Below the pieces are notes generated by a model. That model was given only the letters and a program-made list of their open reading frames with translations, did not search any database and was not told the DNA's origin. Shown piece after piece: positions 55,920 through 64,000 of a stretch of DNA of 64,000 nt. A program made the translations under genes and the position numbers. Origin of the DNA: Pseudophaeobacter sp. EL27 (GTDB lineage: Bacteria; Pseudomonadota; Alphaproteobacteria; Rhodobacterales; Rhodobacteraceae); contig NZ_OMPQ01000011.1 of NCBI RefSeq assembly GCF_900313025.1, positions 62,001 through 126,000 on the forward strand. The letters are read 5' to 3'. Positions within the stretch are counted from its first letter, which is position 1. Each line of letters begins with the position of its first letter.

Positions 55920-56053
55920 CAATTTGGCTCCAGGTTTGCGTGTCTCATTTGTGGTCAAAAACAGCCCAATTAGAAAGAGCCCTTTGCAGAAGCAAAGAAC
56001 CCTTTTTTCGGTTTGGTAAGCGCGGCGAACGTCTTGTGATGCCTAGAAGTGGA

Positions 56054-56647
56054 TCAAACCAATTCTTCTGCGTTGCGAATGATTTTACCCGCCAACCCGT
56101 AGTTAATAGCCTCTTGTGCCGTCAGCCAAAAATCACGCGCGGTGTCTGCTTCAATTTTTTCCGGAGTCTGGCCCGTGGCCTCAGCAAATAGCAGATCAAA
56201 GCGCTGGCGCATGATTTTGATCTGTTCCGCCTGTATCAACATGTCGCTGGCCTGCCCGCCAATCCCTCCAGAAGGTTGATGCAACAAAAACCGGGTGTTG
56301 GGCAGGCAATAGCGGTTTTCCTGTTTGGCACCAACGTAGATCAAAGCCCCGGCACTGGCGACCCAACCGGTGCCAATTGTGCGAACTTTTGGCCGAATGA
56401 AACCGATGACGTCATGTACCATGTCGCCGCTTTCCACATGGCCGCCTGGCGAGGAAATAAACACATTGATCGGATCATCGCTCTCTTCGGCCAGGGCCAA
56501 CAGATGTGCCACCGTTCGTTGCGCCAGCTTATCGTTGATTTCACCTGCAACAATCACCGTGCGGCTTTGAAAAAACAACGCGTCGACTTTGCCCGTTCCG
56601 AGACGGGCCTCATGCTTTTCTGTGTCGTCCAACATTTTGGGAACCAT
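56054..56647 (-). CDS. ClpP-type serine protease (ClpP paralogue)
   Basis: The 197-residue product has the ClpP fold with an intact triad: S98 in GWVASAGALI, H123 in RFLLHQPSGG and D172 in TARDFWLTAQEA. It differs from canonical ClpP near the serine (ASAG where ASMG is usual) and in its short N-terminus lacking the classical gate sequence. No clpX or other AAA+ partner is adjacent. It is probably a second, diverged ClpP that forms mixed or specialised barrels. Confidence 0.88.
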   Translation of the reverse strand: MVPKMLDDTEKHEARLGTGKVDALFFQSRTVIVAGEINDKLAQRTVAHLLALAEESDDPINVFISSPGGHVESGDMVHDVIGFIRPKVRTIGTGWVASAGALIYVGAKQENRYCLPNTRFLLHQPSGGIGGQASDMLIQAEQIKIMRQRFDLLFAEATGQTPEKIEADTARDFWLTAQEAINYGLAGKIIRNAEELV

Positions 56648-56780
56648 AATTTCCTCCTCTTCTGCTTGAAGCTATCCGCAGCTAAAAGCATAGCAGCAGA
56701 AACATCGCGCAATCACAAGGGGCGCAAAAAAGAGGACCACCCTAGAGTGATCCTCCTCAAAAGCGAACAGTACTGTTTGA

Positions 56781-58376
56781 TCAGACCACGTCGAACTGCA
56801 GTGGTTTGATCTGGTTGAACATGTCGGTCTCGGCCAGTTTGGCGCGGGCATCTGCAGGCACTGGCTCGTCCACATAGAGCAGCGCGATGGCTTCGCCGCC
56901 AGCACCGGCACGGCCCAGGGTAAAATTGGCGATGTTGACGCCGTGCTCACCCATCGTCTGGCCCAACGCACCAATGATGCCGGGAACATCGTTGTTGGTG
57001 GTGTAGAGCATATGCGCACCGACCTCGGCATCGATATTGATGCCCTTAATCTGGATGAACCGGGGTTTGCCATCTGAGAACACCGTGCCAGCAACCGAAC
57101 GCTCGCGCTTTTCGGTCACGGCGGTGACCTTGATATAGCCATCAAAGGCACCGGATTTGTCCTGGTTGGTGGTGGAGATCTGGATGCCACGTTCCTTGGC
57201 CACCACAGGGGCGGAGACCATGTTCACATCCGGGTTCACCTTTTTCATGATGCCGGCCACAACCGCGCAGTTCAGTGCGTCCAGGTTCATCTCGGCGGCA
57301 ACACCATCATATAGGATGTTGATCGCCTTGATCGGCTCATCGGTCATCTGACCGACAAATGCGCCGAGGTGCTCTGCCAGCTTGATCCAGGGGCCCATGA
57401 CCTTGGCTTCTTCGGCAGTGACGCTTGGCATGTTCAACGCGTTTTCAACAGCGCCGGTCAGCAGGTAGTTGGACATCTGCTCCGCCACTTGTAGGGCGAC
57501 GTTTTCCTGCGCCTCGGTTGTGGCCGCGCCCAGGTGAGGCGTGCAGACCACGTTGGGCAGGTTGAACAGGGCGTTTTCCTTGGCGGGCTCCTCAGAGAAC
57601 ACGTCAAAGGCAGCGCCAGCGACATGGCCCGATTGCAGGGCTTCGGCCAGAGCTTCTTCGTCCACCAGGCCACCACGGGCACAGTTGATGATACGCACGC
57701 CTTTTTTGGTTTTGGCCAGGTTTTCACGGCTCAGGATATTGGCGGTGGCATCGGTGAAGGGCACGTGCAGGGTGATGAAATCAGCGCGGGCCAGCAGATC
57801 GTCCAGTTCGACCTTTTCAACGCCCATCTTGGCAGCGCGTTCTTCACCGAGGAAGGGGTCATAGGCCACGACCTTCATCTTCAGCCCACGGGCACGGTCA
57901 CAGACGATGCCACCAATATTGCCGGCGCCAATGACGCCCAGCGTTTTATTGGTCAGCTCGGTGCCCATGAACTTGGACTTTTCCCACTTACCCGCATGGG
58001 TCGAGGCAGAGGCCTCGGGGATCTGACGCGCCACGGCAAACATCATCGCGATGGCATGTTCGGCGGTGGTGATCATATTGCCGAAGGGCGTGTTCATCAC
58101 GATCACCCCTTTTTTCGACGCGGCCTCTTTGTCGATATTGTCGGTGCCGATGCCGGCGCGGGCGATCACTTTGAGGTTGGTCGCATTGGCGAGGATCTTT
58201 TCCGTCACCTTGGTCGCCGAGCGGATGGCGAGGCCGTCATATTCGCCGATCACTTCGGCCAGCTTGTCTTTGTCCTTGCCCAGATCGGGCTGGAAGTCGA
58301 CCTCGATGCCGCGATCGCGGAAGATCTGCACGGCGGCTTCGGAGAGTTTGTCGGAGATGAGTACCTTGGGAGCCAT
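56781..58376 (-). CDS. serA: D-3-phosphoglycerate dehydrogenase
   Basis: SerA oxidises 3-phosphoglycerate in the first step of serine synthesis. The 531-residue product belongs to the long form: an N-terminal substrate/NAD domain (GVIGAGNIGGIVCDRARGL, ARGGLVDEEALAEAL), an intervening domain and a C-terminal ACT domain (DVPGIIGALGQTMGEHGVNIANF). The ATG at 58376 gives MAPKVLISDKLSE. serC is the next gene upstream on the same strand, 125 bp away. Confidence 0.97.
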   Translation of the reverse strand: MAPKVLISDKLSEAAVQIFRDRGIEVDFQPDLGKDKDKLAEVIGEYDGLAIRSATKVTEKILANATNLKVIARAGIGTDNIDKEAASKKGVIVMNTPFGNMITTAEHAIAMMFAVARQIPEASASTHAGKWEKSKFMGTELTNKTLGVIGAGNIGGIVCDRARGLKMKVVAYDPFLGEERAAKMGVEKVELDDLLARADFITLHVPFTDATANILSRENLAKTKKGVRIINCARGGLVDEEALAEALQSGHVAGAAFDVFSEEPAKENALFNLPNVVCTPHLGAATTEAQENVALQVAEQMSNYLLTGAVENALNMPSVTAEEAKVMGPWIKLAEHLGAFVGQMTDEPIKAINILYDGVAAEMNLDALNCAVVAGIMKKVNPDVNMVSAPVVAKERGIQISTTNQDKSGAFDGYIKVTAVTEKRERSVAGTVFSDGKPRFIQIKGINIDAEVGAHMLYTTNNDVPGIIGALGQTMGEHGVNIANFTLGRAGAGGEAIALLYVDEPVPADARAKLAETDMFNQIKPLQFDVV

Positions 58377-58501
58377 TTTGAGCATCCTTTTAAGCGGGGG
58401 CCGGAAACGCGATAGGGCAGCGACCGACCGAGGGTGGGGGCGAAGCGCCCGCCCGTGGGGGCGGTTGGGCGCTGCCCGACCTATCGGTCGGGCAAAAACG
58501 T
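58377..58501. repeat. serC-serA intergenic hairpins
   Basis: The gap has a palindrome GCCCGACC (58474-58481) with GGTCGGGC (58486-58493), and GGGCAGCGACCGACCGAGG-like sequence at 58415. They could stop or slow transcription between serC and serA or shape mRNA stability. The T-tract is absent after the stem on the serC strand. Confidence 0.55.
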
Positions 58502-59647
58502 TTAGCCTTGAGCGGCGATTTCGGCCTCAAAGGCCCAGGCAAGCCAGGGCAGCATGGCCTCGATGTCGGCGGTCTCGACCGTGCCACCGCACCAGATCCG
58601 CAGACCGGCAGGCGCGTCGCGATAGGCGCCGATGTCCAGCGCGATGTTTTCCGCTTCCAGACGTTTGGCCACAGCCTTGGCAAAGGCAGCACCATCCTGA
58701 ATGCGGGTATCGGTGAACTTCAGACAGACCGAAGTGTTGGAGCGCGTCGCGTCGTCCTCGGCTAGGTTGGCGATCCAAGGATTGGCGGTGCAGAAATCAA
58801 ACACAGCCTGAGCATTGGCGTCAGCACGGGCGATCAGACCCTCAAGGCCACCAACCGAGCGGGCCCAGTCCAGCGCAAACAGATAATCCTCAACCGCCAG
58901 CATCGAGGGCGTGTTGATGGTGGCACCGGTAAAGATACCCTCGATCAGCTTGCCGCCTTTGGTCATGCGGAAGATCTTGGGCAGCGGCCAGGCCGGGGTG
59001 TAGCTTTCGAGCCGCTCCACCGCGCGGGGGGAGAGCACGATCACACCATGGGCTGCTTCGCCGCCCAGAACTTTTTGCCAGCTGAACGTGGTCACATCCA
59101 GTTTGTCCCAGGGCAGATCCATCGCAAAGGCTGCAGAGGTGGCATCGCAGATGGTCAGGCCGGTGCGGTCATCCGCGATCCAGTCCGCATTGGGAACCCG
59201 GACGCCGGCTGTGGTGCCATTCCAAGTAAAAACCACATCATTGTTGCAATCAACCGAGGCCAGATCGACGATCTGACCGTAATCAGCAGTTTTCACCTCG
59301 GCGTCGATTTTCAGCTGTTTCACCACATCGGTGACCCAGCCCGCGCCAAAGCTTTCCCAGGCCAGCATCTCGACCTTACGCTGCCCCAGCAGCGACCACA
59401 GAGCCATTTCAACCGCGCCGGTGTCAGACGCAGGAACGATGCCGATACGATAGTCAGCGGGGATGCCCAGAACTTCGCGGGTGCCTTCGATGGCATCCTT
59501 CAGCTTGGCCTTGCCAACAGCCGCGCGGTGGCTGCGACCCAGGGGGGCGTCGGCCAGTTTGAACAATTCAAATGTAGGGGGTTTGGCACAGGGGCCAGAG
59601 GAAAAACGCGGGTTGGCCGGCCGCGTAGCCGGTTGCTGAGTAGCCAT
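58502..59647 (-). CDS. serC: Phosphoserine aminotransferase
   Basis: The 381-residue PLP enzyme transaminates 3-phosphohydroxypyruvate to phosphoserine. The start [15 protein letters not shown], the central [28 protein letters not shown] (in part) and the PLP lysine in [16 protein letters not shown] show the alphaproteobacterial form. The ATG at 59647 has an AAGG box 8-12 bases upstream. A structured RNA precedes it. Confidence 0.96.
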   Translation of the reverse strand: MATQQPATRPANPRFSSGPCAKPPTFELFKLADAPLGRSHRAAVGKAKLKDAIEGTREVLGIPADYRIGIVPASDTGAVEMALWSLLGQRKVEMLAWESFGAGWVTDVVKQLKIDAEVKTADYGQIVDLASVDCNNDVVFTWNGTTAGVRVPNADWIADDRTGLTICDATSAAFAMDLPWDKLDVTTFSWQKVLGGEAAHGVIVLSPRAVERLESYTPAWPLPKIFRMTKGGKLIEGIFTGATINTPSMLAVEDYLFALDWARSVGGLEGLIARADANAQAVFDFCTANPWIANLAEDDATRSNTSVCLKFTDTRIQDGAAFAKAVAKRLEAENIALDIGAYRDAPAGLRIWCGGTVETADIEAMLPWLAWAFEAEIAAQG

Positions 59648-59661
59648 AGATGCTATCCTTA

Positions 59662-59689
59662 CAGATATCTGCCCTTCGTTGGGGAAGGG
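59662..59689 (-). ncRNA. serC-leader-like structured RNA element
   Basis: On the minus strand upstream of serC, CCCTTCCCCAACGAAGGG (59672-59689) forms a 5-bp stem and CAGATATCTG (59662-59671) a perfect self-complementary stem that ends just before the AAGG box. Two small hairpins immediately before the serC ribosome binding site are the layout of the serC RNA motif described in alphaproteobacteria (Rfam serC). I match by layout, not by alignment. Confidence 0.5.
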
Positions 59690-60051
59690 TGTCCCGCCGC
59701 TAGAGCTAGGGGGGGATGATCCGGGGCGCAACCACCTAAATCACCAACAAGCGCCGCTTTGATAGATTTTTACGACACCCAATGACGCCTTTCGGAAACT
59801 TCCTTACCAAGGCCTCAACACTCAACGCCCCAGACCTGCGCAAGTTTCCCCCTGTACCCAACCAAGGCCTGCATCCTTCTGTCGACATCTGCATTGCCAT
59901 GTCCGACGAACCGCTATCAGCCTCCAGGCAGTCCCCAGGGATTAGCGGCGACCTCTGGACGCAGAACAGTCATGAGGCCTCTCTGAGGGCTGGCTCCTTG
60001 TGGCCTCTGCCGCTATGAGGGCGCGACCCACGCGACAGATGGAACTGCCAA
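59690..60051. promoter_or_regulatory. Divergent region between serC and serB
   Basis: About 360 bp without a credible gene. It holds the promoters of serC (minus strand) and serB (plus strand). An open frame at 59782-60018 has no protein-like features. Confidence 0.5.
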
Positions 60052-60927
60052 ATGTATATCGTCACGCTGCTTTGCAACCCTGCCAAACCTTGTCTCGACC
60101 CCGCCCTGGTCGACTCGCTGCGCAATGCCTGGGGTGGCGGCGAGGCAACCTGGCTTGCGCCTGATATTGCAGCGGAATTCCCGCTTGATACCCAGCCGGA
60201 AAACCAGTGGCAGGTCTGGGAAGACCTTCAGGATCTCGGCGTTGATCTGGTTCTGCAACCTGTCAGCAACCGGCGCAAAAAGATGCTGTTGGCCGATATG
60301 GATTCGACCATGATCGAGCAGGAATGCATCGACGAGCTGGCCGAAGAGGCCGGGGTTGGTCCCCGGGTAAAAGAAATTACCGCCCGCGCCATGAATGGTG
60401 AATTGGATTTTGACGGCGCCCTGACAGAGCGGGTCAGCCTGCTAAAAGACCTGCCCGAAAGCGTCATCTCGCAGGTTCTCGACACTCGCATCTCGCTGAT
60501 GCCTGGCGGGCCGGCCCTGCTGGCTACCATGAAGGCCGATGGCGCCTATGCCGCTCTGGTCTCCGGTGGTTTCACCGCCTTCACCGCCCGCATTGCCGAT
60601 CAGCTGGGCTTTGACGAGAATCGCGCCAATACGTTGCTGGTCGAGGATGGCAAACTGACCGGCAAGCCCGGCCTGCCGATCCTGGGCCGTGAAGCCAAGG
60701 TGCAGGCACTGGAGCAAATCACCGCGCGCCTAGGGATTAGTGAGGCAGATGTGATGGCGGTCGGCGATGGCGCCAATGATCTCGGCATGTTGCTGCGGGC
60801 CGGATCCGGCGTGGCACTACATGCCAAGCCCTCCGTCGCGGCGCAGTGCCAGATCCGCATCAACCACGGTGACCTGACCGCGCTGCTGTATATTCAGGGC
60901 TACGCCCGCGACGATTTCAAAGGATAG
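60052..60927 (+). CDS. serB: Phosphoserine phosphatase
   Basis: SerB removes phosphate from phosphoserine in the last step of serine synthesis. The 291-residue product has an N-terminal ACT-like region followed by the HAD core: LLADMDSTMIEQECIDELA (nucleophile Asp), ALVSGGFTAFTARIAD and VMAVGDGANDLGML. Together with serA and serC on the other strand it completes the pathway locally. Confidence 0.96.
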   Translation: MYIVTLLCNPAKPCLDPALVDSLRNAWGGGEATWLAPDIAAEFPLDTQPENQWQVWEDLQDLGVDLVLQPVSNRRKKMLLADMDSTMIEQECIDELAEEAGVGPRVKEITARAMNGELDFDGALTERVSLLKDLPESVISQVLDTRISLMPGGPALLATMKADGAYAALVSGGFTAFTARIADQLGFDENRANTLLVEDGKLTGKPGLPILGREAKVQALEQITARLGISEADVMAVGDGANDLGMLLRAGSGVALHAKPSVAAQCQIRINHGDLTALLYIQGYARDDFKG

Positions 60928-60933
60928 CCCCAG

Positions 60934-61692
60934 ATGCTTGAAGTAGGGATCGAGACCCTGCTGCTCTTGATGGCGGCAGGCTTTGTTGCTGGGTTCATCG
61001 ACGCCGTTGCTGGCGGCGGTGGATTAATCACTGTGCCTGTGCTTTTGCTGGCCGGGGCCAATCCGGTGACGGCTCTGGCCACCAATAAGATCCAAGGCCT
61101 GTTTGGCGCTGCAACAGCGGCCCGCGCCTATGCCAAAGGCGGCCATGTGAACCTGCGCGAACAGGCTGGTTCAGCCTTCATTGCCTTTGTTGCATCTATT
61201 TTTGGCGCGCTGTTGATCACCGTCCTGCCCACGGGCTGGATCCGGCTGATTCTGCCAGTACTGCTCATCGGTATTGCCCTGTTCTTTGCCTTCAAGAAGG
61301 GGCTTGGCGATCAGGACCGCGCCCGCCGCCTTAGCCCCGCTCTCTTTGCTATGACCATGGTGCCACTCTGCGGTGCCTATGATGGGCTTCTGGGGCCAGG
61401 GGCTGGCAGTTTCTACATGCTCGCATTTGTTTCACTCGCGGGCTACGGCATTCTCAAGGCGACAGCCCATACCAAACTGCTGAATCTGGCCTCCAATGCC
61501 GGGGCGCTCTGTGCCTTTGCCCTGGTGGCGACGCCCTGGTGGATCACCGGGCTTTGCATGGGGGTAGCGCAGATTGCCGGCGCGCAGACCGGGGCGACCC
61601 TGGCCCAGACCAAAGGGGCCGTTTTGATCAAACCCCTGCTGGTGCTGACCTCCCTCGCGCTGGCCTCCAAACTGATCTGGGACTTGTTGTAA
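60934..61692 (+). CDS. TSUP-family (TauE/SafE) permease
   Basis: The 252-residue product has about eight predicted membrane helices and the TauE/SafE signature GFIDAVAGGGGLITVPVLLLAGANP near the N-terminus and again LLGPGAGSFYMLAFVSLAGY in the second half. Family members move sulfonates, sulfite or organic anions. It lies 6 bp behind serB, so it is probably in the same transcript. Substrate not inferable. Confidence 0.9.
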   Translation: MLEVGIETLLLLMAAGFVAGFIDAVAGGGGLITVPVLLLAGANPVTALATNKIQGLFGAATAARAYAKGGHVNLREQAGSAFIAFVASIFGALLITVLPTGWIRLILPVLLIGIALFFAFKKGLGDQDRARRLSPALFAMTMVPLCGAYDGLLGPGAGSFYMLAFVSLAGYGILKATAHTKLLNLASNAGALCAFALVATPWWITGLCMGVAQIAGAQTGATLAQTKGAVLIKPLLVLTSLALASKLIWDLL

Positions 61693-61736
61693 AGGGATCC
61701 GGCAGACCCGGCCCCCTTGCCGGAGACAACTGCGCA

Positions 61737-62066
61737 TCAGCTTGGCAATGCAGCCTGCCAGAGAACAATGACAAGCAATGCAAAAATGACCGCCGGACCA
61801 ATCGACTGCAGGGTTTCGTGATGGTGCAACAGAGTCAAATGTACAGCCGACATAACCCCCATGCCCAGTAGCGCGCCCCAGCCAATGCTCGCCGGAAAGA
61901 GCAGGAGAAGCGCCACTGCCAGTTCCAGCACCGCAGTCACATAGCGAAACCAGCTGGGGTAGCCCCAACGCGCGTATTCCTCGCGAATCTTTTGCGGGCC
62001 ATAGCCATTGGTGAAGGTGCCAATCAGGAAGAAAACGCTTAGAAACCAGATCAGAGCTTGGATCAT
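61737..62066 (-). CDS. DoxX-like small membrane protein
   Basis: The 109-residue product has three to four predicted membrane helices and the DoxX-like pattern GYGPQKIREEYARWGYPSWFRYVTAVLELAVALLLL. Such proteins may be subunits of thiosulfate:quinone oxidoreductase-like complexes or act alone, function mostly unknown. Convergent with the TSUP gene. Confidence 0.8.
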   Translation of the reverse strand: MIQALIWFLSVFFLIGTFTNGYGPQKIREEYARWGYPSWFRYVTAVLELAVALLLLFPASIGWGALLGMGVMSAVHLTLLHHHETLQSIGPAVIFALLVIVLWQAALPS

Positions 62067-62386
62067 GTCGTGTACTCATCTTTCGAAGTGTTCGAGGATG
62101 CGTACAAGAAGCCCGTCTCGGGACCACAAGCGCGCGCCCCCGAAAAGTTAAGGGCACGCCGTGGTCTTGCAGAACCAACCTGATGATTGGCGCAGGAATC
62201 ACCACCCTGCTACTCTGTTTTTGGCTGGTTGCGACCTAAGTATTCCTGAGAGGAGCGTCAAGATAGAATGCTCAGTCGGAAGGGTGTTACAGAAATTATA
62301 TATTCGCTTCAATATGATGCATGCCCGATCGCCGGGTTATCGGGCGTAAATATTTAACCTTTTCTTTAATTAACTTTTTGGTTAAC
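62067..62386 (+). promoter_or_regulatory. Promoter/operator of the ArsR-SRPBCC-YCII genes
   Basis: About 320 bp. The last 60 bp before the ArsR start are unusually AT-rich and contain TTAACC (62354-62359) and GGTTAA (62380-62385), an inverted pair that suits autoregulation by the ArsR protein. The remainder, towards the DoxX gene, has no clear feature. Confidence 0.5.
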
Positions 62387-62728
62387 ATGAGATTCATGAC
62401 ACCTCTTCTAAAAACCTTTTCGGCATTGGCAGATGAAACCCGCATGACCATTGTGGAACAGCTGATGCAACACGGGGAACTCCCTGCCGGGGAGCTGGTG
62501 CGCGGGGCCAGCATCACCGCGCCTGCAATTTCCCGCCATCTCAAGGTGCTGCGCGAGGCCGGGCTGATTACCCAGCGCGCCGAGGGCACCAAAAGGCTCT
62601 ATTCCGCACGTCCCGAAAGCCTGCAGCTGATCGCGGACTGGACCCAATCGCGCCGCGCCTTCTGGGACAGCAGTCTGGATCGGCTGGAGGCGGCGCTTCT
62701 GGACGAAACCAATACCGGAGGATTTTGA
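62387..62728 (+). CDS. ArsR-family regulator
   Basis: The product of about 113 residues has the winged-helix form of the ArsR group that pairs with SRPBCC proteins: TFSALADETRMTIVEQLM, ITAPAISRHLKVLREAGLI and RAEGTKRLYSARPES. No metal-binding cysteine pair is visible. Start is ATG at 62387 or 62396. Its stop is followed at once by the next ATG, so the two genes are coupled. Confidence 0.9.
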   Translation: MRFMTPLLKTFSALADETRMTIVEQLMQHGELPAGELVRGASITAPAISRHLKVLREAGLITQRAEGTKRLYSARPESLQLIADWTQSRRAFWDSSLDRLEAALLDETNTGGF

Positions 62729-63169
62729 ATGAATGACGCCTTGAGTGAGGTGCAGCTCGACCGCAGTTTTCCGGTCAGTCCCGAAAGACTGTTTGCCTGG
62801 GTCACCCAGGCGGACAAGCTGATGCAGTGGTGGGGACCAGAGGGCATCGACGTCTTTGATCACGCCCTGGATTTGACCCGCCCCGGCGCCTATTTCGCCA
62901 AGATGCGGGGCGCCGAGGGACAACAGTATCATATCTCCGGGCAGGTTACCCATGTCACCCCGCCCCGCTCCGTGGGCTTCACCTGGGCCTGGCACGACGA
63001 AACCGGCCAGCGCGGCGCCGAAAGCCATGTCATCTTTACCGTTGAGGCCGAAGGCCAGGGTGCCCGACTGCGCATCACGCACCGCGACCTGCCCAGTCCC
63101 GAAATGGCCGAAAGCCATGCCAAAGGCTGGACCTCTACGCTCAATAAACTTGCCACCCGGATTTCCTGA
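62729..63169 (+). CDS. SRPBCC (AHSA1-type START) domain protein
   Basis: The 146-residue product has the helix-grip fold pattern of the AHSA1-like group: VQLDRSFPVSPERLFAWVTQADKLMQWWGPEG, then SVGFTWAWHDETGQRGAESHVIFTVEAEG and AKGWTSTLNKLATRI. Family members bind hydrophobic ligands. It almost always follows an ArsR regulator, as here, and is the likely controlled gene. Confidence 0.9.
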   Translation: MNDALSEVQLDRSFPVSPERLFAWVTQADKLMQWWGPEGIDVFDHALDLTRPGAYFAKMRGAEGQQYHISGQVTHVTPPRSVGFTWAWHDETGQRGAESHVIFTVEAEGQGARLRITHRDLPSPEMAESHAKGWTSTLNKLATRIS

Positions 63170-63211
63170 ACCAGATTTTCTACGACCCCTCCGCAACCGA
63201 AAGGACAGACT

Positions 63212-63526
63212 ATGCCTCAGTTCATTTTTGCCTATCACGGTGGAAAAGCCCCCGAAACGCCCGAGGAAGGCGCCGCTGAAATGGAGGCCTGGAAGACATG
63301 GATGGGTTCCATGGGGACCGCTCTGGTGGTTCCGGGAAACCCGGTTGGGCTCTCAAAAACGGTCAGCGCCTCGGGAATTGCCGACAACGGCGGCGCCAAC
63401 CCGCTCTCCGGCTATTCCGTGGTCGAGGCCCTAGATCAGGAGGCGGCCTGCGCCATGGCCAAGGGCTGCCCGATGGTCATCAGCGGCAATGGCTCTGTTG
63501 AAGTGGCCGAGATGGTCTCGATGTAA
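63212..63526 (+). CDS. YCII-related protein
   Basis: The 104-residue product has the ferredoxin-like YCII fold: MPQFIFAYHGG, EMEAWKTWMGSMG, SGYSVVEALDQEAACAMAKGCP and a final strand VEVAEMV. Often found behind ArsR and SRPBCC genes. Start ATG at 63212 follows GAAAGGAC. No enzymatic function is established for the group. Confidence 0.85.
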   Translation: MPQFIFAYHGGKAPETPEEGAAEMEAWKTWMGSMGTALVVPGNPVGLSKTVSASGIADNGGANPLSGYSVVEALDQEAACAMAKGCPMVISGNGSVEVAEMVSM

Positions 63527-63549
63527 TTGTCTAAACAGGTCTAAACACA

Positions 63550-63583
63550 AACGCCCGCTTCAAACTCGAAACGGGCGTTTTTC
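63550..63583 (+). terminator. Terminator of the ArsR-SRPBCC-YCII group
   Basis: AACGCCCG (63550-63557) pairs with CGGGCGTT (63572-63579), followed by TTTTC. It lies 24 bp past the YCII gene. Confidence 0.85.
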
Positions 63584-63608
63584 TTTCATCCGATCAAAGC
63601 AATTGAGA

Positions 63609-64000
63609 TCAGAATATCATCTCAGCACTTGGCCGCAACGCGCCGCAATCAACGCCACGCCGGTTCAGCAAAGGCGCATTGATGTATTTCCGGGTTTCGG
63701 GATGATCCGCATCCAGCACCCCCAGCCCCACCAGGATCGAGGCAATGACACATTCGCTGGCGCGGGTAGCGCCATCGACAATCTTGACCGCTACGCCCAG
63801 CTTCTTTTCGGGAATGATGGCAATAAACACCGCTTCGGCTCCGGTTTTCACCGCGACCTTGCCGCCCATGGCCCGCATCAGATTGGTACAGGCGCGTGTT
63901 TCACCCGCCACCAGCTCAGGATGGGTCGCCATGGCAGAGGCCAGCTGCGCCGCCGCATCCGAGGCCCGGTCTGATCGATCCGCCGCCGAGGCAAACCAGG
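63609..64000 (-). CDS. Asparaginase (rhizobial type II-like), C-terminal part
   Basis: The frame enters from the right edge of the window and ends at 63609; about 130 residues are visible. Segments such as HPELVAGETRACTNLMRAM, KLGVAVKIVDGATRASECVI and KYINAPLLNRRGVDCGALRP match the C-terminal half of the Asparaginase_II family (PF06089), whose rhizobial member hydrolyses asparagine. The N-terminal part lies beyond the window. Confidence 0.8.
   Translation of the reverse strand, partial: WFASAADRSDRASDAAAQLASAMATHPELVAGETRACTNLMRAMGGKVAVKTGAEAVFIAIIPEKKLGVAVKIVDGATRASECVIASILVGLGVLDADHPETRKYINAPLLNRRGVDCGALRPSAEMIF

Noticed and set aside
59782-60018. 78-codon open frame between serC and serB
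   Set aside because: No ribosome binding site, no motif, atypical composition.

Overview
The window is a 64 kb stretch of a GC-rich alphaproteobacterial chromosome. Gene content and protein style point to the Roseobacter group of the Rhodobacteraceae: the dnaA-dnaN-recF-gyrB block next to rpsT, the alphaproteobacterial forms of SerC and SerA, a serC-leader-like RNA, PACE and LysE transporters, a DMSP-lyase-family cupin and typical roseobacter intergenic hairpins. This assignment is by recognition, not by a database search.

Layout. 1-7.7 kb: end of an unknown membrane-anchored protein, NIPSNAP protein, dapB, rbfA, a phosphodiester-glycosidase-like exported protein, a polysaccharide-lyase-like protein, truB, a DUF1643 protein, an RTX-repeat protein and rpsO. 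7.7-11.4 kb: genes lying between rpsO and pnp (DUF6525-like protein, PLP decarboxylase, ArsR regulator, PACE efflux pump, globin-coupled diguanylate cyclase). 11.9-24.1 kb: pnp, two sugar or LPS-type transferases (GT25, GT11), FkbM methyltransferase, 1-Cys peroxiredoxin, aldehyde dehydrogenase, glyoxalase-fold proteins, RluA-type synthase, SGNH hydrolase and RarD-type permease. 24.4-37.5 kb: a mobile element (below). 37.5-49.9 kb: gyrB, LysE exporter, recF, dnaN, dnaA, rpsT, enoyl-CoA hydratase, mutM, ubiE, ubiB. 50.1-64 kb: thiolase, XRE-cupin regulator, kbl-tdh threonine catabolism, metallophosphatase, ClpP paralogue, serA, serC, serB, TSUP permease, DoxX protein, ArsR-SRPBCC-YCII group and the C-terminal part of an asparaginase running off the right edge.

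The main discovery is a transposon-like unit of 13,061 bp at 24416-37476. It has inverted termini starting TGTAGG followed 6 bp later by a CATAACTTTGCAC-type box, further copies of that box inside each end, and a perfect 5-bp direct duplication (AATAA) on both sides. It sits 1 bp plus the duplication past the gyrB stop codon. It carries no intact transposase, only a DNA-binding protein that may be a TniQ remnant and a truncated OLD-type ATPase. A second TGTAGG end with a different repeat box abuts its left side, suggesting that the gyrB 3' end has been hit twice.

The cargo is a coherent catabolic module: a betaine-type ABC importer (proVWX-like), a LysR regulator, and a translationally coupled set of AMP-forming CoA ligase, DMSP-lyase-family cupin, fused enoyl-CoA hydratase/3-hydroxyacyl-CoA dehydrogenase and thiolase. 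There is no acyl-CoA dehydrogenase, so the substrate is probably already a 2-enoyl or 3-hydroxy acid. I infer import and beta-oxidation-like breakdown of a zwitterionic osmolyte. A 3-hydroxylated sulfonium acid such as gonyol (ending in DMSP-CoA plus acetyl-CoA, with DMS release by the cupin) or carnitine (ending in betainyl-CoA plus acetyl-CoA) would fit; this is a hypothesis.
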